This document shows, in pieces, positions 1 to 8,438 of a stretch of 8,438 nt of DNA. The position numbers were made by a program, and so were the translations under genes. Where the stretch lies: contig LSKJ01000425.1 of the NCBI GenBank assembly GCA_001557035.1, positions 1-8,438 of the forward strand, given 5' to 3'. This DNA is from Rhodospirillaceae bacterium CCH5-H10. Its GTDB lineage: Bacteria; Pseudomonadota; Alphaproteobacteria; Reyranellales; Reyranellaceae. Below the pieces are notes generated by a model, which saw only the letters and a list, made by a program, of their open reading frames with translations, was not told the DNA's origin and searched no databases. Positions within the stretch are counted from its first letter, which is position 1. Every line of letters starts with the position of its first letter.

Positions 1-76
1 CGCCATCAAATACGGCGCATCCCTCGGACTCCGAGATGTGTGAATCCGATAGCGTTTGACGGGGGAGGAGGAAGAG
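1..76. other. Short intergenic stretch left of the GNAT gene
   Basis: No convincing coding region is visible here. There is a small 5-bp inverted repeat with a 3-base loop at about 23-35, but no T-tract follows it on either strand, so I do not call it a terminator. A TTGACG hexamer at 56-61 on the plus strand resembles a -35 box but has no acceptable -10 at the right distance. The stretch probably separates the GNAT gene from whatever lies to the left of the window. Confidence 0.5.
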
Positions 77-637
77 TTATTGGGCCAGCTTCCGCCGGAT
101 CAGCGGCGCGCCGAGGTCGCGCCAGGCGTAGGCGATCTCGTCGACGTCGGTGCCGCCCATCGTGTCGGTGCGCTCGCCCACCCGCTCGCCGCCCAGCCCC
201 TCGTAGAAGAAACGGGTCGGATTGCGGGCCAGCATCCACAGGACGGCGGTGTCGCAGCGGTCGGCCTTGAGCTGGCGGAACAGCGCGTCGAGCAGCCGGC
301 GCCCCAGCCCCTGGTTCTGGAAATCGGGCTCGACGTAGAGCGTGTAGACCTCGCCGACCCTGATCTCGCGACCGTCCAGTTCCTCCGGTGGATCCCGAAC
401 CGGGCCGCAGCTGCCGAAGCCGACCACGCCCATGTCCCTGTCGTCGGCCACGAAGACGCCGCGCGCCTCGGCCGGGTCCTGCAGGAGCTGCGACCACCAG
501 GCCGACTGGCGCACGTCCGACATGGCGACCAGCATCGAGTCGGGCAGCAGGCCGGCATAGGTCGCCTGCCAGGTCTCGACATGGACCCGGCCGATCGCCG
601 CGGCGTCCTGGCGGGCGGCCCGGCGGATGCGGATCAT
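77..637 (-). CDS. GNAT-family N-acetyltransferase
   Basis: A 186-residue protein with the size and layout of a single-domain GCN5-related N-acetyltransferase, which transfers an acetyl group from acetyl-CoA to an amine. The N-terminal part (about residues 18-35, VHVETWQATYAGLLPDSML) is typical of small GNATs. Motif A is clear: strand VYTLYVEP followed by the acetyl-CoA pyrophosphate loop QNQGLG at about 107-112. A later RNPTRFFYEGLGG segment (about 138-150) matches the usual motif B region. The ATG at 637 shares an ATGA with the rsmB stop, so the gene is probably translated by coupling to rsmB; its own Shine-Dalgarno is weak. The open frame continues upstream to 1102, but that part runs antiphase inside rsmB and is not GNAT-like. 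The substrate cannot be told from the sequence. It could be a protein, an antibiotic or a metabolite acetyltransferase. Confidence 0.88.
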   Translation of the reverse strand: MIRIRRAARQDAAAIGRVHVETWQATYAGLLPDSMLVAMSDVRQSAWWSQLLQDPAEARGVFVADDRDMGVVGFGSCGPVRDPPEELDGREIRVGEVYTLYVEPDFQNQGLGRRLLDALFRQLKADRCDTAVLWMLARNPTRFFYEGLGGERVGERTDTMGGTDVDEIAYAWRDLGAPLIRRKLAQ

Positions 638-2007
638 TCTTCTGTCTCGACAGCTTCCGCCGCCGGGGCCGGCGTCCCGGTCTTCTCTGCCGGCTTGCGC
701 ACCAGGGCGGCGGCAAAGAAGCCGTCGGTGCCGTGCTTCAGCGGCGACAGGCGCAGGTACGGGCCGTTCTCCAGCTCGGGCGGCGGCTCGCTCGGCAGCA
801 CGTCGCGCCAGAGCGCGCCCACCGGCACCACCTCGAACCCGTCGTTGCGCTCGATGAAGGACGCGATCTGCTTCTCGTTCTCGGCCGGCAGCACCGAGCA
901 GGTGGCGTAGATCAGCCCGCCGCCCGGCTTCACCAGCTTCGCGGCGGCGTCGAGGATGGCCGCCTGCTTCGGGACCAGTTCCGCGAGATCCTCGGGCCGC
1001 AGCGTCCAGCGGCCATCGGGATTGCGCCGCCACGTGCCCGTTCCGGTGCAGGGCGCGTCGACCAGCACGCGGTCGAAGGCGCCGGCCTGGCGCTTCAGCC
1101 ACTTGCGATTGTCGGCATCGATGGCGCGGCGCTCGACATTGTGCGCGCCGGCGCGGCGCAGCCGCTGGGCCGAACGGTCGAGGCGCGATTCGTAGACGTC
1201 CATCGCCACGACGCGGCCCTTGTTGTTCATGCGCGCCGCCATCGCCAGCGTCTTGCCGCCAGCGCCGGCGCAGTAGTCGGCGATCTGCATGCCGGGCTGC
1301 GCGTCGACCAGCGCGGCCACCAGCTGCGAGCCCTCGTCCTGGATCTCGACCAGGCCGCTCTGGAAGGCCTCACCCTTCACGACCGACAGCCGCCGGCGCA
1401 GTCGCAGCCCGTCGGGCGCGTAGCGCGTCGGCTCGGTCTCGATGCCTTCCCGGGCCAGCGCGTCGCGCGCCTGCTCCACCGTCGCCTTCAGCAGATTGAC
1501 GCGCAAGTCGACCGGCGGCGGCGTCTCCAGCGCGGCGATCTCCCGGCCCCAGCTCTCGCCATAGGCTTCGCGGAAATGCGGCGCGACCCATTCCTGGACG
1601 TTGAGGCGCACCCAGTCGGGCTGGTCGGGATGCGGCAGCGAATGGCCTTCCATCTGGCGCAGGGCGCGATACTCGGCCTCGTCGAGCCGCGAGGGACGGT
1701 AGGTGCCGCCGTCGAACATGCTTTCGAGGCCCGCCATGTCGAGCCCCTCGACCAGCATCAGGTCGGCGGCCACGATGGCGCGCGCGCCGCGGTCGGGATG
1801 GCGCGTACGCTCCAGCCACCAGGCGAGTTGGCCATAGCGTCGCAGGATGCTCCAGACGCGGTCCGACACGGCCCGCCGGTCGCCGCCGCCGATGAAGCGG
1901 CGCGCCCGGAAATAAGCATTGGCGACGAGATCGGCCGGCCGTTCGCTATGGCTGACGATTTCGTCGAGGAGTTCTATGGTGGCGGCCACCCGCGCGCCCG
2001 GTGTCAC
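634..2007 (-). CDS. rsmB: RsmB/NOP-family 16S rRNA m5C methyltransferase
   Basis: A 457-residue SAM-dependent RNA cytosine-C5 methyltransferase. Family members methylate C967 of 16S rRNA in the cytoplasm. The N-terminal ~130 residues form a helical, NusB-like region as in RsmB. The Rossmann methyltransferase core begins near residue 215. Visible motifs are the SAM loop DYCAGAGGKT (244-253), motif IV DAPCTGTG with Cys320, and motif VI YATCSV with Cys370. The two-cysteine arrangement is that of RNA m5C methyltransferases, with the motif VI Cys as nucleophile. The last ~18 residues are a low-complexity Ala/Pro/Glu tail. I chose the GTG at 2007 because AAGGGAG lies 6 bases upstream and family homology starts there. 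Longer in-frame starts up to 2130 would run over the divergent gene. The GNAT gene follows with a 4-bp overlap. Assignment of the exact target base is by family only. Confidence 0.9.
   Translation of the reverse strand: MTPGARVAATIELLDEIVSHSERPADLVANAYFRARRFIGGGDRRAVSDRVWSILRRYGQLAWWLERTRHPDRGARAIVAADLMLVEGLDMAGLESMFDGGTYRPSRLDEAEYRALRQMEGHSLPHPDQPDWVRLNVQEWVAPHFREAYGESWGREIAALETPPPVDLRVNLLKATVEQARDALAREGIETEPTRYAPDGLRLRRRLSVVKGEAFQSGLVEIQDEGSQLVAALVDAQPGMQIADYCAGAGGKTLAMAARMNNKGRVVAMDVYESRLDRSAQRLRRAGAHNVERRAIDADNRKWLKRQAGAFDRVLVDAPCTGTGTWRRNPDGRWTLRPEDLAELVPKQAAILDAAAKLVKPGGGLIYATCSVLPAENEKQIASFIERNDGFEVVPVGALWRDVLPSEPPPELENGPYLRLSPLKHGTDGFFAAALVRKPAEKTGTPAPAAEAVETEE
1952..1980 (+). promoter_or_regulatory. 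Possible promoter for the SGNH pair, inside rsmB
   Basis: CTGACG (1952-1957) and TATGGT (1975-1980) are separated by 17 bases, with four of six matches to each sigma70-type consensus box. They lie about 60 bases upstream of the first SGNH start codon and within the antisense 5' part of rsmB. Because the gap between the two divergent genes is only 31 bp, a promoter for the plus-strand pair would have to lie inside rsmB. The match is modest and could be chance. Confidence 0.25.
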
Positions 2008-2013
2008 GTCTGT

Positions 2014-2020
2014 CTCCCTT
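2014..2020 (-). promoter_or_regulatory. Shine-Dalgarno deciding the rsmB GTG start
   Basis: On the minus strand AAGGGAG lies 6 bases upstream of the GTG at 2007. It is the only good ribosome binding site near the 5' end of the frame, and it favours this GTG over the upstream in-frame ATG codons at about 2130 and later. Confidence 0.7.
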
Positions 2021-2038
2021 GCAAAGCATGCCGCTACG

Positions 2039-3109
2039 ATGAATACGCCCGACGCGCAACGTCCCCGCTCCGAGGTTTTCCGCCGCGCCGCCCTCGTCCT
2101 CGTGTCCCTCGTGGTCGGGCTCGGCCTCATCGAACTCGGCGTCCGGGCCTCGACCTGGACCTGGCTGTTCGTCTGGCCGAACTACGTGCTCGATGCACGC
2201 AAGGTGCTGGCCGAACGCGATTCCGGTCGCACCGCCCATGACGAGCGGCTGGGCTACGTGCCGCGCGCCGGCTACACGGCCGCCGGCATCACCATCGAGG
2301 AGAACGGCCTGCGCCGCACCGGCGCCGCACCGGCGGACGGCCGCGCGCCGATCCTCGCGGTGGGCGATTCCTTCACCTTCGGCGAGGAAGTGGGCGACGG
2401 CGAGACCTGGCCGGCCGACCTGCAGCGGCTCGCCGGCCGCCGCGTGCTGAACGCGGGGGTGAGCGGCTACGGCTTCGACCAGATCGTGCTGCGCACCGAG
2501 GCACTGGCGCCGCTCTACAAGCCGGAAGCGATCGTCGTGGCCTTCATCGCCGACGACATCCGCCGCACCGAGATGCGGCGCCTGTGGAGCGCCGACAAGC
2601 CCTACTTCGTGCCCGAGGGTAACGGGCTCGGCCTGCGCGGCGTGCCCGTGCCGCCACGCGCGCCGGCGCAGGAGACGCTCACCTTCTGGCAGAGGACGCT
2701 GGGCTATTCCTTCGCCTTCGACTTCATCCTGCGCCGCCTCGACCAGTTGCACGACTGGTACGGCGATCACATCCGCGTCCATCCGCGCGGCACCGGCGAG
2801 CGCATTTCCTGCCTTCTCACCGCGCGCCTCGCCGATTTGCAGAAGAACAGCGGCGCGAAGATCCTGCTGGTCGCCGAGTACGATCCGGTGGTGTGGGACG
2901 ATCCGGCCTTCGCCGCCGAACAGCGCCGCCTCACGTCGGACCTGCTGGCCTGCGGCCGCCGGAACGGGCTGGCGACGCTCGACACCTACGACGCGCTGGC
3001 CAAAGCGCCGCGGCCGCGCGACCTCTACGTGCTGTGGCACATGAATGCGGCCGGCAATGCGCTTATCGCGCGGCTGGTCGCGGACGCACTCGGGCTCAAG
3101 GGCAACTGA
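2039..3109 (+). CDS. Membrane-anchored SGNH/GDSL-hydrolase-like protein (copy A)
   Basis: A 356-residue protein with one N-terminal hydrophobic segment (about 17-36, AALVLVSLVVGLGLIELGV) preceded by arginines. This suggests a signal anchor with the rest in the periplasm. The C-terminal domain has SGNH-type landmarks: block I GDSFTFG (Ser111), block II NAGVSGYG (Gly140), a block III-like FIADD (171-173) and a block V-like WHMNAAGN (His334). SGNH enzymes are usually esterases, lipases or acyl-modifying enzymes of polysaccharides. Here the usual Asn of block III is Asp, and no acidic residue occupies the three positions before the His, so activity is uncertain. A segment LLVAEYDPVVW (277-286) is also conserved in the adjacent paralogue. 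The ATG at 2039 has no clear Shine-Dalgarno. It is favoured because the frame further upstream lies inside rsmB. The next gene starts 2 bases after the stop. The substrate is unknown. Confidence 0.8.
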   Translation: MNTPDAQRPRSEVFRRAALVLVSLVVGLGLIELGVRASTWTWLFVWPNYVLDARKVLAERDSGRTAHDERLGYVPRAGYTAAGITIEENGLRRTGAAPADGRAPILAVGDSFTFGEEVGDGETWPADLQRLAGRRVLNAGVSGYGFDQIVLRTEALAPLYKPEAIVVAFIADDIRRTEMRRLWSADKPYFVPEGNGLGLRGVPVPPRAPAQETLTFWQRTLGYSFAFDFILRRLDQLHDWYGDHIRVHPRGTGERISCLLTARLADLQKNSGAKILLVAEYDPVVWDDPAFAAEQRRLTSDLLACGRRNGLATLDTYDALAKAPRPRDLYVLWHMNAAGNALIARLVADALGLKGN

Positions 3110-3110
3110 G

Positions 3111-5693
<2,583 letters not shown>

Positions 5694-5787
5694 TACCAAG
5701 CTGGGGACACGAACGCGGGGCGGTTATGCGCGAGAAACCCCAGGCCGTGCCCAGGATTGCCCGCGATCGGCGGCCGGGCTGGCGGAA

Positions 5788-6480
5788 CTAGCCGCGGAAG
5801 CCCGTTCCCACGACATACATTTCCGCCGAATCGGCCCGGCTGGCCTCCGGCTTGAAATGCCGCACCTTCTCGAAATCCTTCTTCAGCCGGTCGAGCAGCG
5901 TGCGCTCGGTGCCGCCGCGCAGCACCTTGGCGACGAAGGCGCCGCCGGGCTTCAGAATCTCGCGCGCGAAGTCGTGTGCCGTCTCGGCGAGGCCCATGAT
6001 GCGCATGTGGTCGACCTGGGTCTCCCCGGTCGCCGCCGCCGCCATGTCGCTCATGACCACGTCGGCCGGCCCGCCCAGCAGCTCCGTCAGCACCGCCGGC
6101 GCATCCTCGTCGTAGAAATCCTTGGCCAGCACCGTCGCGCCCGCGATCGGCTCCACCGGCGTGATGTCGATGCCGATCACCACGCCCTTGTTCCTGCCCG
6201 AACTGACGCGCTCGACCGAGACCTGCGTCCAGCCGCCGGGCGCCGCGCCCAGGTCGACGATGCGCGCGCCGGGCTTCAGGATTTTGAACTGGTCGTCGAT
6301 CTGCAGCAGCTTGAAGGCCGCGCGCGAGCGGTATCCGCGCTTCTTGGCCTCCTCGACATAGGGATCGTTGAGCTGGCGCTGCAGCCAGCGCTGCGACGAC
6401 ACCGTGCGGCCGCGCGCCGTCTTCACACGCACCGTGGCGCGCCGACCCGTGGGCAGGCTGCCCTTCTTGTCCTTGGCCAT
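5788..6480 (-). CDS. rlmE: 23S rRNA (uridine-2'-O) methyltransferase RlmE (FtsJ/RrmJ)
   Basis: A 230-residue FtsJ-type methyltransferase. The family uses SAM to methylate the 2'-O of U2552 in the A-loop of 23S rRNA, late in 50S assembly. The K-D-K-E catalytic tetrad can be placed: Lys57 (RAAFKLLQ), Asp145 (VVMSDMA), Lys185 (FVAKVLRGG) and Glu220 (SAEMYVV). The SAM loop VDLGAAPGGW lies at 75-84. The N-terminal ~30 residues are basic and probably disordered, an extension that helps RNA binding. The length is slightly more than the ~209 residues of the E. coli protein because of that extension. The ATG at 6480 begins one base after the ppx stop, so translation is probably coupled; no strong Shine-Dalgarno is visible. 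The next gene downstream is guaB, after a gap of about 190 bp that contains a promoter-like site and a terminator-like hairpin. Confidence 0.95.
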   Translation of the reverse strand: MAKDKKGSLPTGRRATVRVKTARGRTVSSQRWLQRQLNDPYVEEAKKRGYRSRAAFKLLQIDDQFKILKPGARIVDLGAAPGGWTQVSVERVSSGRNKGVVIGIDITPVEPIAGATVLAKDFYDEDAPAVLTELLGGPADVVMSDMAAAATGETQVDHMRIMGLAETAHDFAREILKPGGAFVAKVLRGGTERTLLDRLKKDFEKVRHFKPEASRADSAEMYVVGTGFRG

Positions 6481-6481
6481 A

Positions 6482-7549
6482 TCAGTGGCCCCGGCGGCAG
6501 GCCTGGTCGGCCTCGCGATCGGCCTGGCGCATCAGGTCCATCAGCACGCCCTCGCGCAGGCCGCGATCGGCGACCCGGATGACCGGCGCCGCCCATTGCC
6601 GGCACACGGCTTCGAGGATCGCCCCACCGGCCAAAGCGAGATCGGCCCGGTCGTCGCCGATGCAGGGCAGATGAGTAAGCTGGTCGACCGACATCACCGA
6701 AAGCTCTTCACAGATACGCAAGACTTCCTCTCGGCCGATCCGAGAACCGTCGACCATGGTGCGGTTATAGCGCTTCAGGCCGAGATGGTGGGCACTAACA
6801 GTCGTCACGGTGCCTGAAGCACCGATCAGCTGGACCTCTCCACGCGCGATCGCCGGCCCGATCTGGTGCAGGGCACAGAACGGCCGCAGGTCGGCGCGGA
6901 TGCGCTCGACCATGTCGTCGTAGCAGGCGCGGGTCAGCGGCCGCTCGCGCGGCTGGCCGCGGGTGCAGGATTCCGTGAGCGTCACGACGCCCCACGGCAC
7001 CGACGTCATGCCGATCAGCTCGGTCTTCGCCCCGCCCTGCCGCCCGTCGCGCGGCATCACGCGAATCCAGCTCACCTCGGTCGAGCCGCCGCCGATATCG
7101 ATCAACAGGCCGTAGGGAATCTCCGGATCGAGCAGGTTCTCGCAACTCGCGAGCGCGAGCCTCGCCTCCTCGGCCGGCGGGATCAGGTCGAAGCTGAGGC
7201 CGGTGCGGGCCTTCACCATGCCCAGAAAATCCTCGCCGTTGCAGGCGCGGCGACAGGCCTCGGTGGCGATGTGGCGGGCCCGGGTGACCCGATTGCGTTC
7301 GATCTTGGACGCGCAGATGCCCAGCGCATGCAGCGTGCGTTCGATGGCTTCGCCACAGAGCGAGCCGCTCAGCGCAACCCCCTCGCCCAGCCTGACCGGG
7401 CGAGAATAGGCATCGATCACCTCAAAACCCTCGACCGATGCCTTCGCCACCAGGAGCCGGCAATTGTTGGTGCCGAGATCAATGGCGGCGAAAGTGTGCG
7501 CAAATCGACCGCTGTGCCAGCCTCCCCTGAGTGTGGTTTCCCCGGTCAT
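6482..7549 (-). CDS. Ppx/GppA-family phosphatase (short form)
   Basis: A 355-residue member of the exopolyphosphatase / guanosine pentaphosphatase family (ASKHA fold). These enzymes hydrolyse polyphosphate or convert pppGpp to ppGpp. Visible motifs are the phosphate-1 loop AAIDLGTNNCRLL (21-33), the Glu-containing IPPAEEARLA (123-132, catalytic Glu around 127-128), phosphate-2 LLIDIGGGSTEVSW (148-161), GASGTVTT (243-250) and the C-terminal GDDRADLALAGGAIL (298-312). The length matches the short alphaproteobacterial version with the two ASKHA domains but without the C-terminal HD-like domains of E. coli Ppx. The ATG at 7549 has only a weak AAGAG about 7 bases upstream. The protein continues in a two-gene unit with rlmE, one base apart. 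From sequence I cannot tell whether polyphosphate or pppGpp is the main substrate, so I give no gene symbol. Confidence 0.92.
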   Translation of the reverse strand: MTGETTLRGGWHSGRFAHTFAAIDLGTNNCRLLVAKASVEGFEVIDAYSRPVRLGEGVALSGSLCGEAIERTLHALGICASKIERNRVTRARHIATEACRRACNGEDFLGMVKARTGLSFDLIPPAEEARLALASCENLLDPEIPYGLLIDIGGGSTEVSWIRVMPRDGRQGGAKTELIGMTSVPWGVVTLTESCTRGQPRERPLTRACYDDMVERIRADLRPFCALHQIGPAIARGEVQLIGASGTVTTVSAHHLGLKRYNRTMVDGSRIGREEVLRICEELSVMSVDQLTHLPCIGDDRADLALAGGAILEAVCRQWAAPVIRVADRGLREGVLMDLMRQADREADQACRRGH

Positions 7550-7607
7550 TCACAACTCTTTTCTTGGAAGGATGCTAACCGAGGATTTCGCGGACGGCGA
7601 GGCCCCG

Positions 7608-7636
7608 CTTGCCAATCCGGTCCGTCATCGCTAAAT
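7608..7636 (+). promoter_or_regulatory. Possible promoter of the tRNA-Gln gene
   Basis: CTTGCC (7608-7613) or TTGCCA (7609-7614) precedes CTAAAT (7631-7636) by 17 or 16 bases. The -35 half is reasonable but the -10 is weak. A start near 7643 would give a short leader of about 23 bases before the tRNA 5' end, which is normal for an isolated tRNA gene. Confidence 0.3.
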
Positions 7637-7665
7637 CGTCCGGCGCGCGAGGTCCGCAGGGTCCT

Positions 7666-7739
7666 TGGGGGATAGTTTAACGGTAGAACAACTGGCTCTG
7701 ACCCGGTTAGTCTTGGTTCGAATCCAGGTCCCCCAGCCA
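7666..7739 (+). tRNA. tRNA-Gln (anticodon CTG)
   Basis: A full cloverleaf can be folded by hand. The acceptor stem TGGGGGA pairs with TCCCCCA over 7 bp. The D arm GTTT/GAAC has a loop carrying GG. The anticodon stem ACTGG/CCGGT contains one T.G pair, and the 7-base loop CTCTGAC places CTG at 7698-7700. The variable loop has 4 bases. The T arm is CTTGG/CCAGG with loop TTCGAAT. The discriminator is G (7736) and CCA is encoded at 7737-7739. Anticodon CTG reads CAG, and the weak first acceptor pair with G73 fits glutamine tRNAs. It stands alone between the divergent ppx/gppA gene and the epimerase gene. No clear terminator follows within the next 130 bases. Several short open frames overlapping it are artefacts. 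Confidence 0.96.
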
Positions 7740-7871
7740 ACCCGCACTTCCAATCGGCGTTGTGAAATCAATATTCCGGTGCGTCCTTCTCCGGCCCCTC
7801 GCCGTGCATCCACCAAATTTGCACACTTGATGATCTGCCGCGGGCCGTCGCTTGCTGCCGGAGAAATCTAG
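7740..7871. other. Gap between tRNA-Gln and epimerase gene
   Basis: This 132-base gap is slightly richer in A/T than the genes around it. I see neither a hairpin with T-tract to end the tRNA transcript nor a convincing promoter. GGAG at 7860-7863 is the ribosome binding site of the epimerase gene, 8 bases before its ATG. A short TGCA...TGCA repeat around 7806-7824 is too small to interpret. Confidence 0.45.
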
Positions 7872-8438
7872 ATGCCGGAAACTCGCGCCCCGGACACTGG
7901 CCCCATCGTGATCACCGGCGCGGCCGGTCTCGCCGGCCAGAATCTTATCCCCCGCCTGAAGGCCCGGGGCATGGGGCCGCTGGTCGGGATCGACAAGCAT
8001 CCCGCCAATAACAGGATCTTCAAGCGGCTCCATCCGGACGTGCGCCTTGTCGAGGCCGACCTCGCGACCGACGATGGCTGGCAGGAGGCTCTGGCTGGCG
8101 CCGGCACGCTGGTTCTCTGCCATGCGCAGATCGCGGCGCTGACCGAGGCGCCGTTCACAGCCAACAACGTGGTCGCGACCGAGCGCGTGCTCGAGGCAGC
8201 CCGCCGGCACGGCGTCGGCCAGATCGTCCATATCAGCTCGTCGGTCGTGAATTCGCTGGCGCACGATTTCTACACCGAGTCCAAGAAGGCGCAGGAGAAG
8301 CTGGCGCTCGACAGCGGCATCCCGACCTGCGTGCTGCGGCCGACGCTGATGTACGGCTGGTTCGACCGCAAGCATCTGGGCTGGCTGGCGCGCTTCATGG
8401 CGCGCACGCCGGTCTTTCCGATCCCGGGCCACGGCCAG
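7872..8438 (+). CDS. NAD(P)-dependent epimerase/dehydratase, extended SDR family (3' end outside window)
   Basis: The first 189 codons of an extended short-chain dehydrogenase/reductase, still open at the window edge. The dinucleotide loop TGAAGLAG (15-22) is the TGxxGxxG of extended SDRs. The acidic Asp41 at the end of the second strand (VGID) favours NAD(H) over NADP(H), and Asp63 in VEADL would contact the adenine. Catalytic residues are visible as Ser123/Ser124 in HISSSVV, Tyr134 and Lys138 in YTESK. RPTLMYG (156-162) is the usual motif near the substrate pocket. The ATG at 7872 follows GGAG by 8 bases. Members act on nucleotide sugars, ubiquinone-linked or other carbonyl substrates; the specificity lies mostly in the missing C-terminal half and cannot be judged here. 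It is probably transcribed from its own promoter after the tRNA. Confidence 0.88.
   Translation, partial: MPETRAPDTGPIVITGAAGLAGQNLIPRLKARGMGPLVGIDKHPANNRIFKRLHPDVRLVEADLATDDGWQEALAGAGTLVLCHAQIAALTEAPFTANNVVATERVLEAARRHGVGQIVHISSSVVNSLAHDFYTESKKAQEKLALDSGIPTCVLRPTLMYGWFDRKHLGWLARFMARTPVFPIPGHGQ

Noticed and set aside
23..35. Inverted repeat CTCGG-ACT-CCGAG after the GNAT gene, considered as a terminator.
   Set aside because: The stem is only 5 bp and no T-tract follows on either strand.
388..2241. A 617-codon plus-strand open frame antisense to rsmB.
   Set aside because: It is a high-GC shadow; the opposite strand encodes a complete RsmB with both catalytic cysteines. The frame also runs into the SGNH copy A gene in another phase.
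7546..7871. Short open frames over the tRNA gene on both strands (for example 7546-7740, 7631-7816 and 7665-7871), with peptides such as GFEPRLTGSEPVVLPLN and TWIRTKTNRVRASCSTVKL.
   Set aside because: These are the well-known spurious proteins produced by translating tRNA genes and their antisense strands. The cloverleaf explains the sequence fully.
7666..7871. Possible integration (att) site at the tRNA 3' end.
   Set aside because: No integrase gene and no second copy of the tRNA 3' end occur in the window, and the next gene looks like ordinary core metabolism.
7707..8432. A 241-codon minus-strand open frame over the right end.
   Set aside because: It is antisense to the epimerase gene, which has a Shine-Dalgarno and clear TGxxGxxG and YxxxK motifs, and its tail (GDLDSNQD) is antisense tRNA.

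Overview
The window looks like a high-GC alphaproteobacterial chromosome segment, roughly two-thirds G+C by eye. Genes are packed, with short or overlapping junctions and codons strongly biased to G/C in third positions. The gene neighbourhood (Ppx/GppA phosphatase, RlmE, GuaB and RsmB on one strand) is one I associate from general knowledge with Alphaproteobacteria. I cannot name the genus from the sequence.

Layout, left to right. Positions 1-76 are a short intergenic stretch. On the minus strand, an RsmB/NOP-type 16S rRNA cytosine methyltransferase (634-2007) is followed by a GNAT acetyltransferase (77-637) overlapping it by 4 bp. Divergent from rsmB, only 31 bp away, two tandem paralogous membrane-anchored SGNH/GDSL-hydrolase-like genes run on the plus strand (2039-3109 and 3111-4157). 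The second overlaps the 3' end of guaB by 19 bp, tail to tail. guaB (IMP dehydrogenase, 4139-5599), rlmE (23S rRNA 2'-O-methyltransferase, 5788-6480) and a short-form ppx/gppA (6482-7549) are all on the minus strand. A tRNA-Gln(CTG) gene with an encoded CCA end lies at 7666-7739 on the plus strand, followed by the 5' part of an NAD(P)-binding epimerase/dehydratase (7872 to the window edge).

Functionally, the minus-strand block joins (p)ppGpp/polyphosphate metabolism (Ppx/GppA), guanine nucleotide synthesis (GuaB) and rRNA methylation (RlmE, RsmB), a growth and translation theme. The SGNH pair is foreign to that theme. It is on the opposite strand, duplicated, and sits between guaB and rsmB.

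The most interesting signals are: (1) the SGNH pair, where the family Asn of block III and the acidic residue before the block V His look replaced in both copies; and (2) the guaB leader, where a promoter-like sequence is followed almost at once by a strong hairpin plus T-tract, and where the predicted transcript 5' end is complementary to the bases around the Shine-Dalgarno. The rest is ordinary core genome. I found no mobile element, CRISPR array or defence system.
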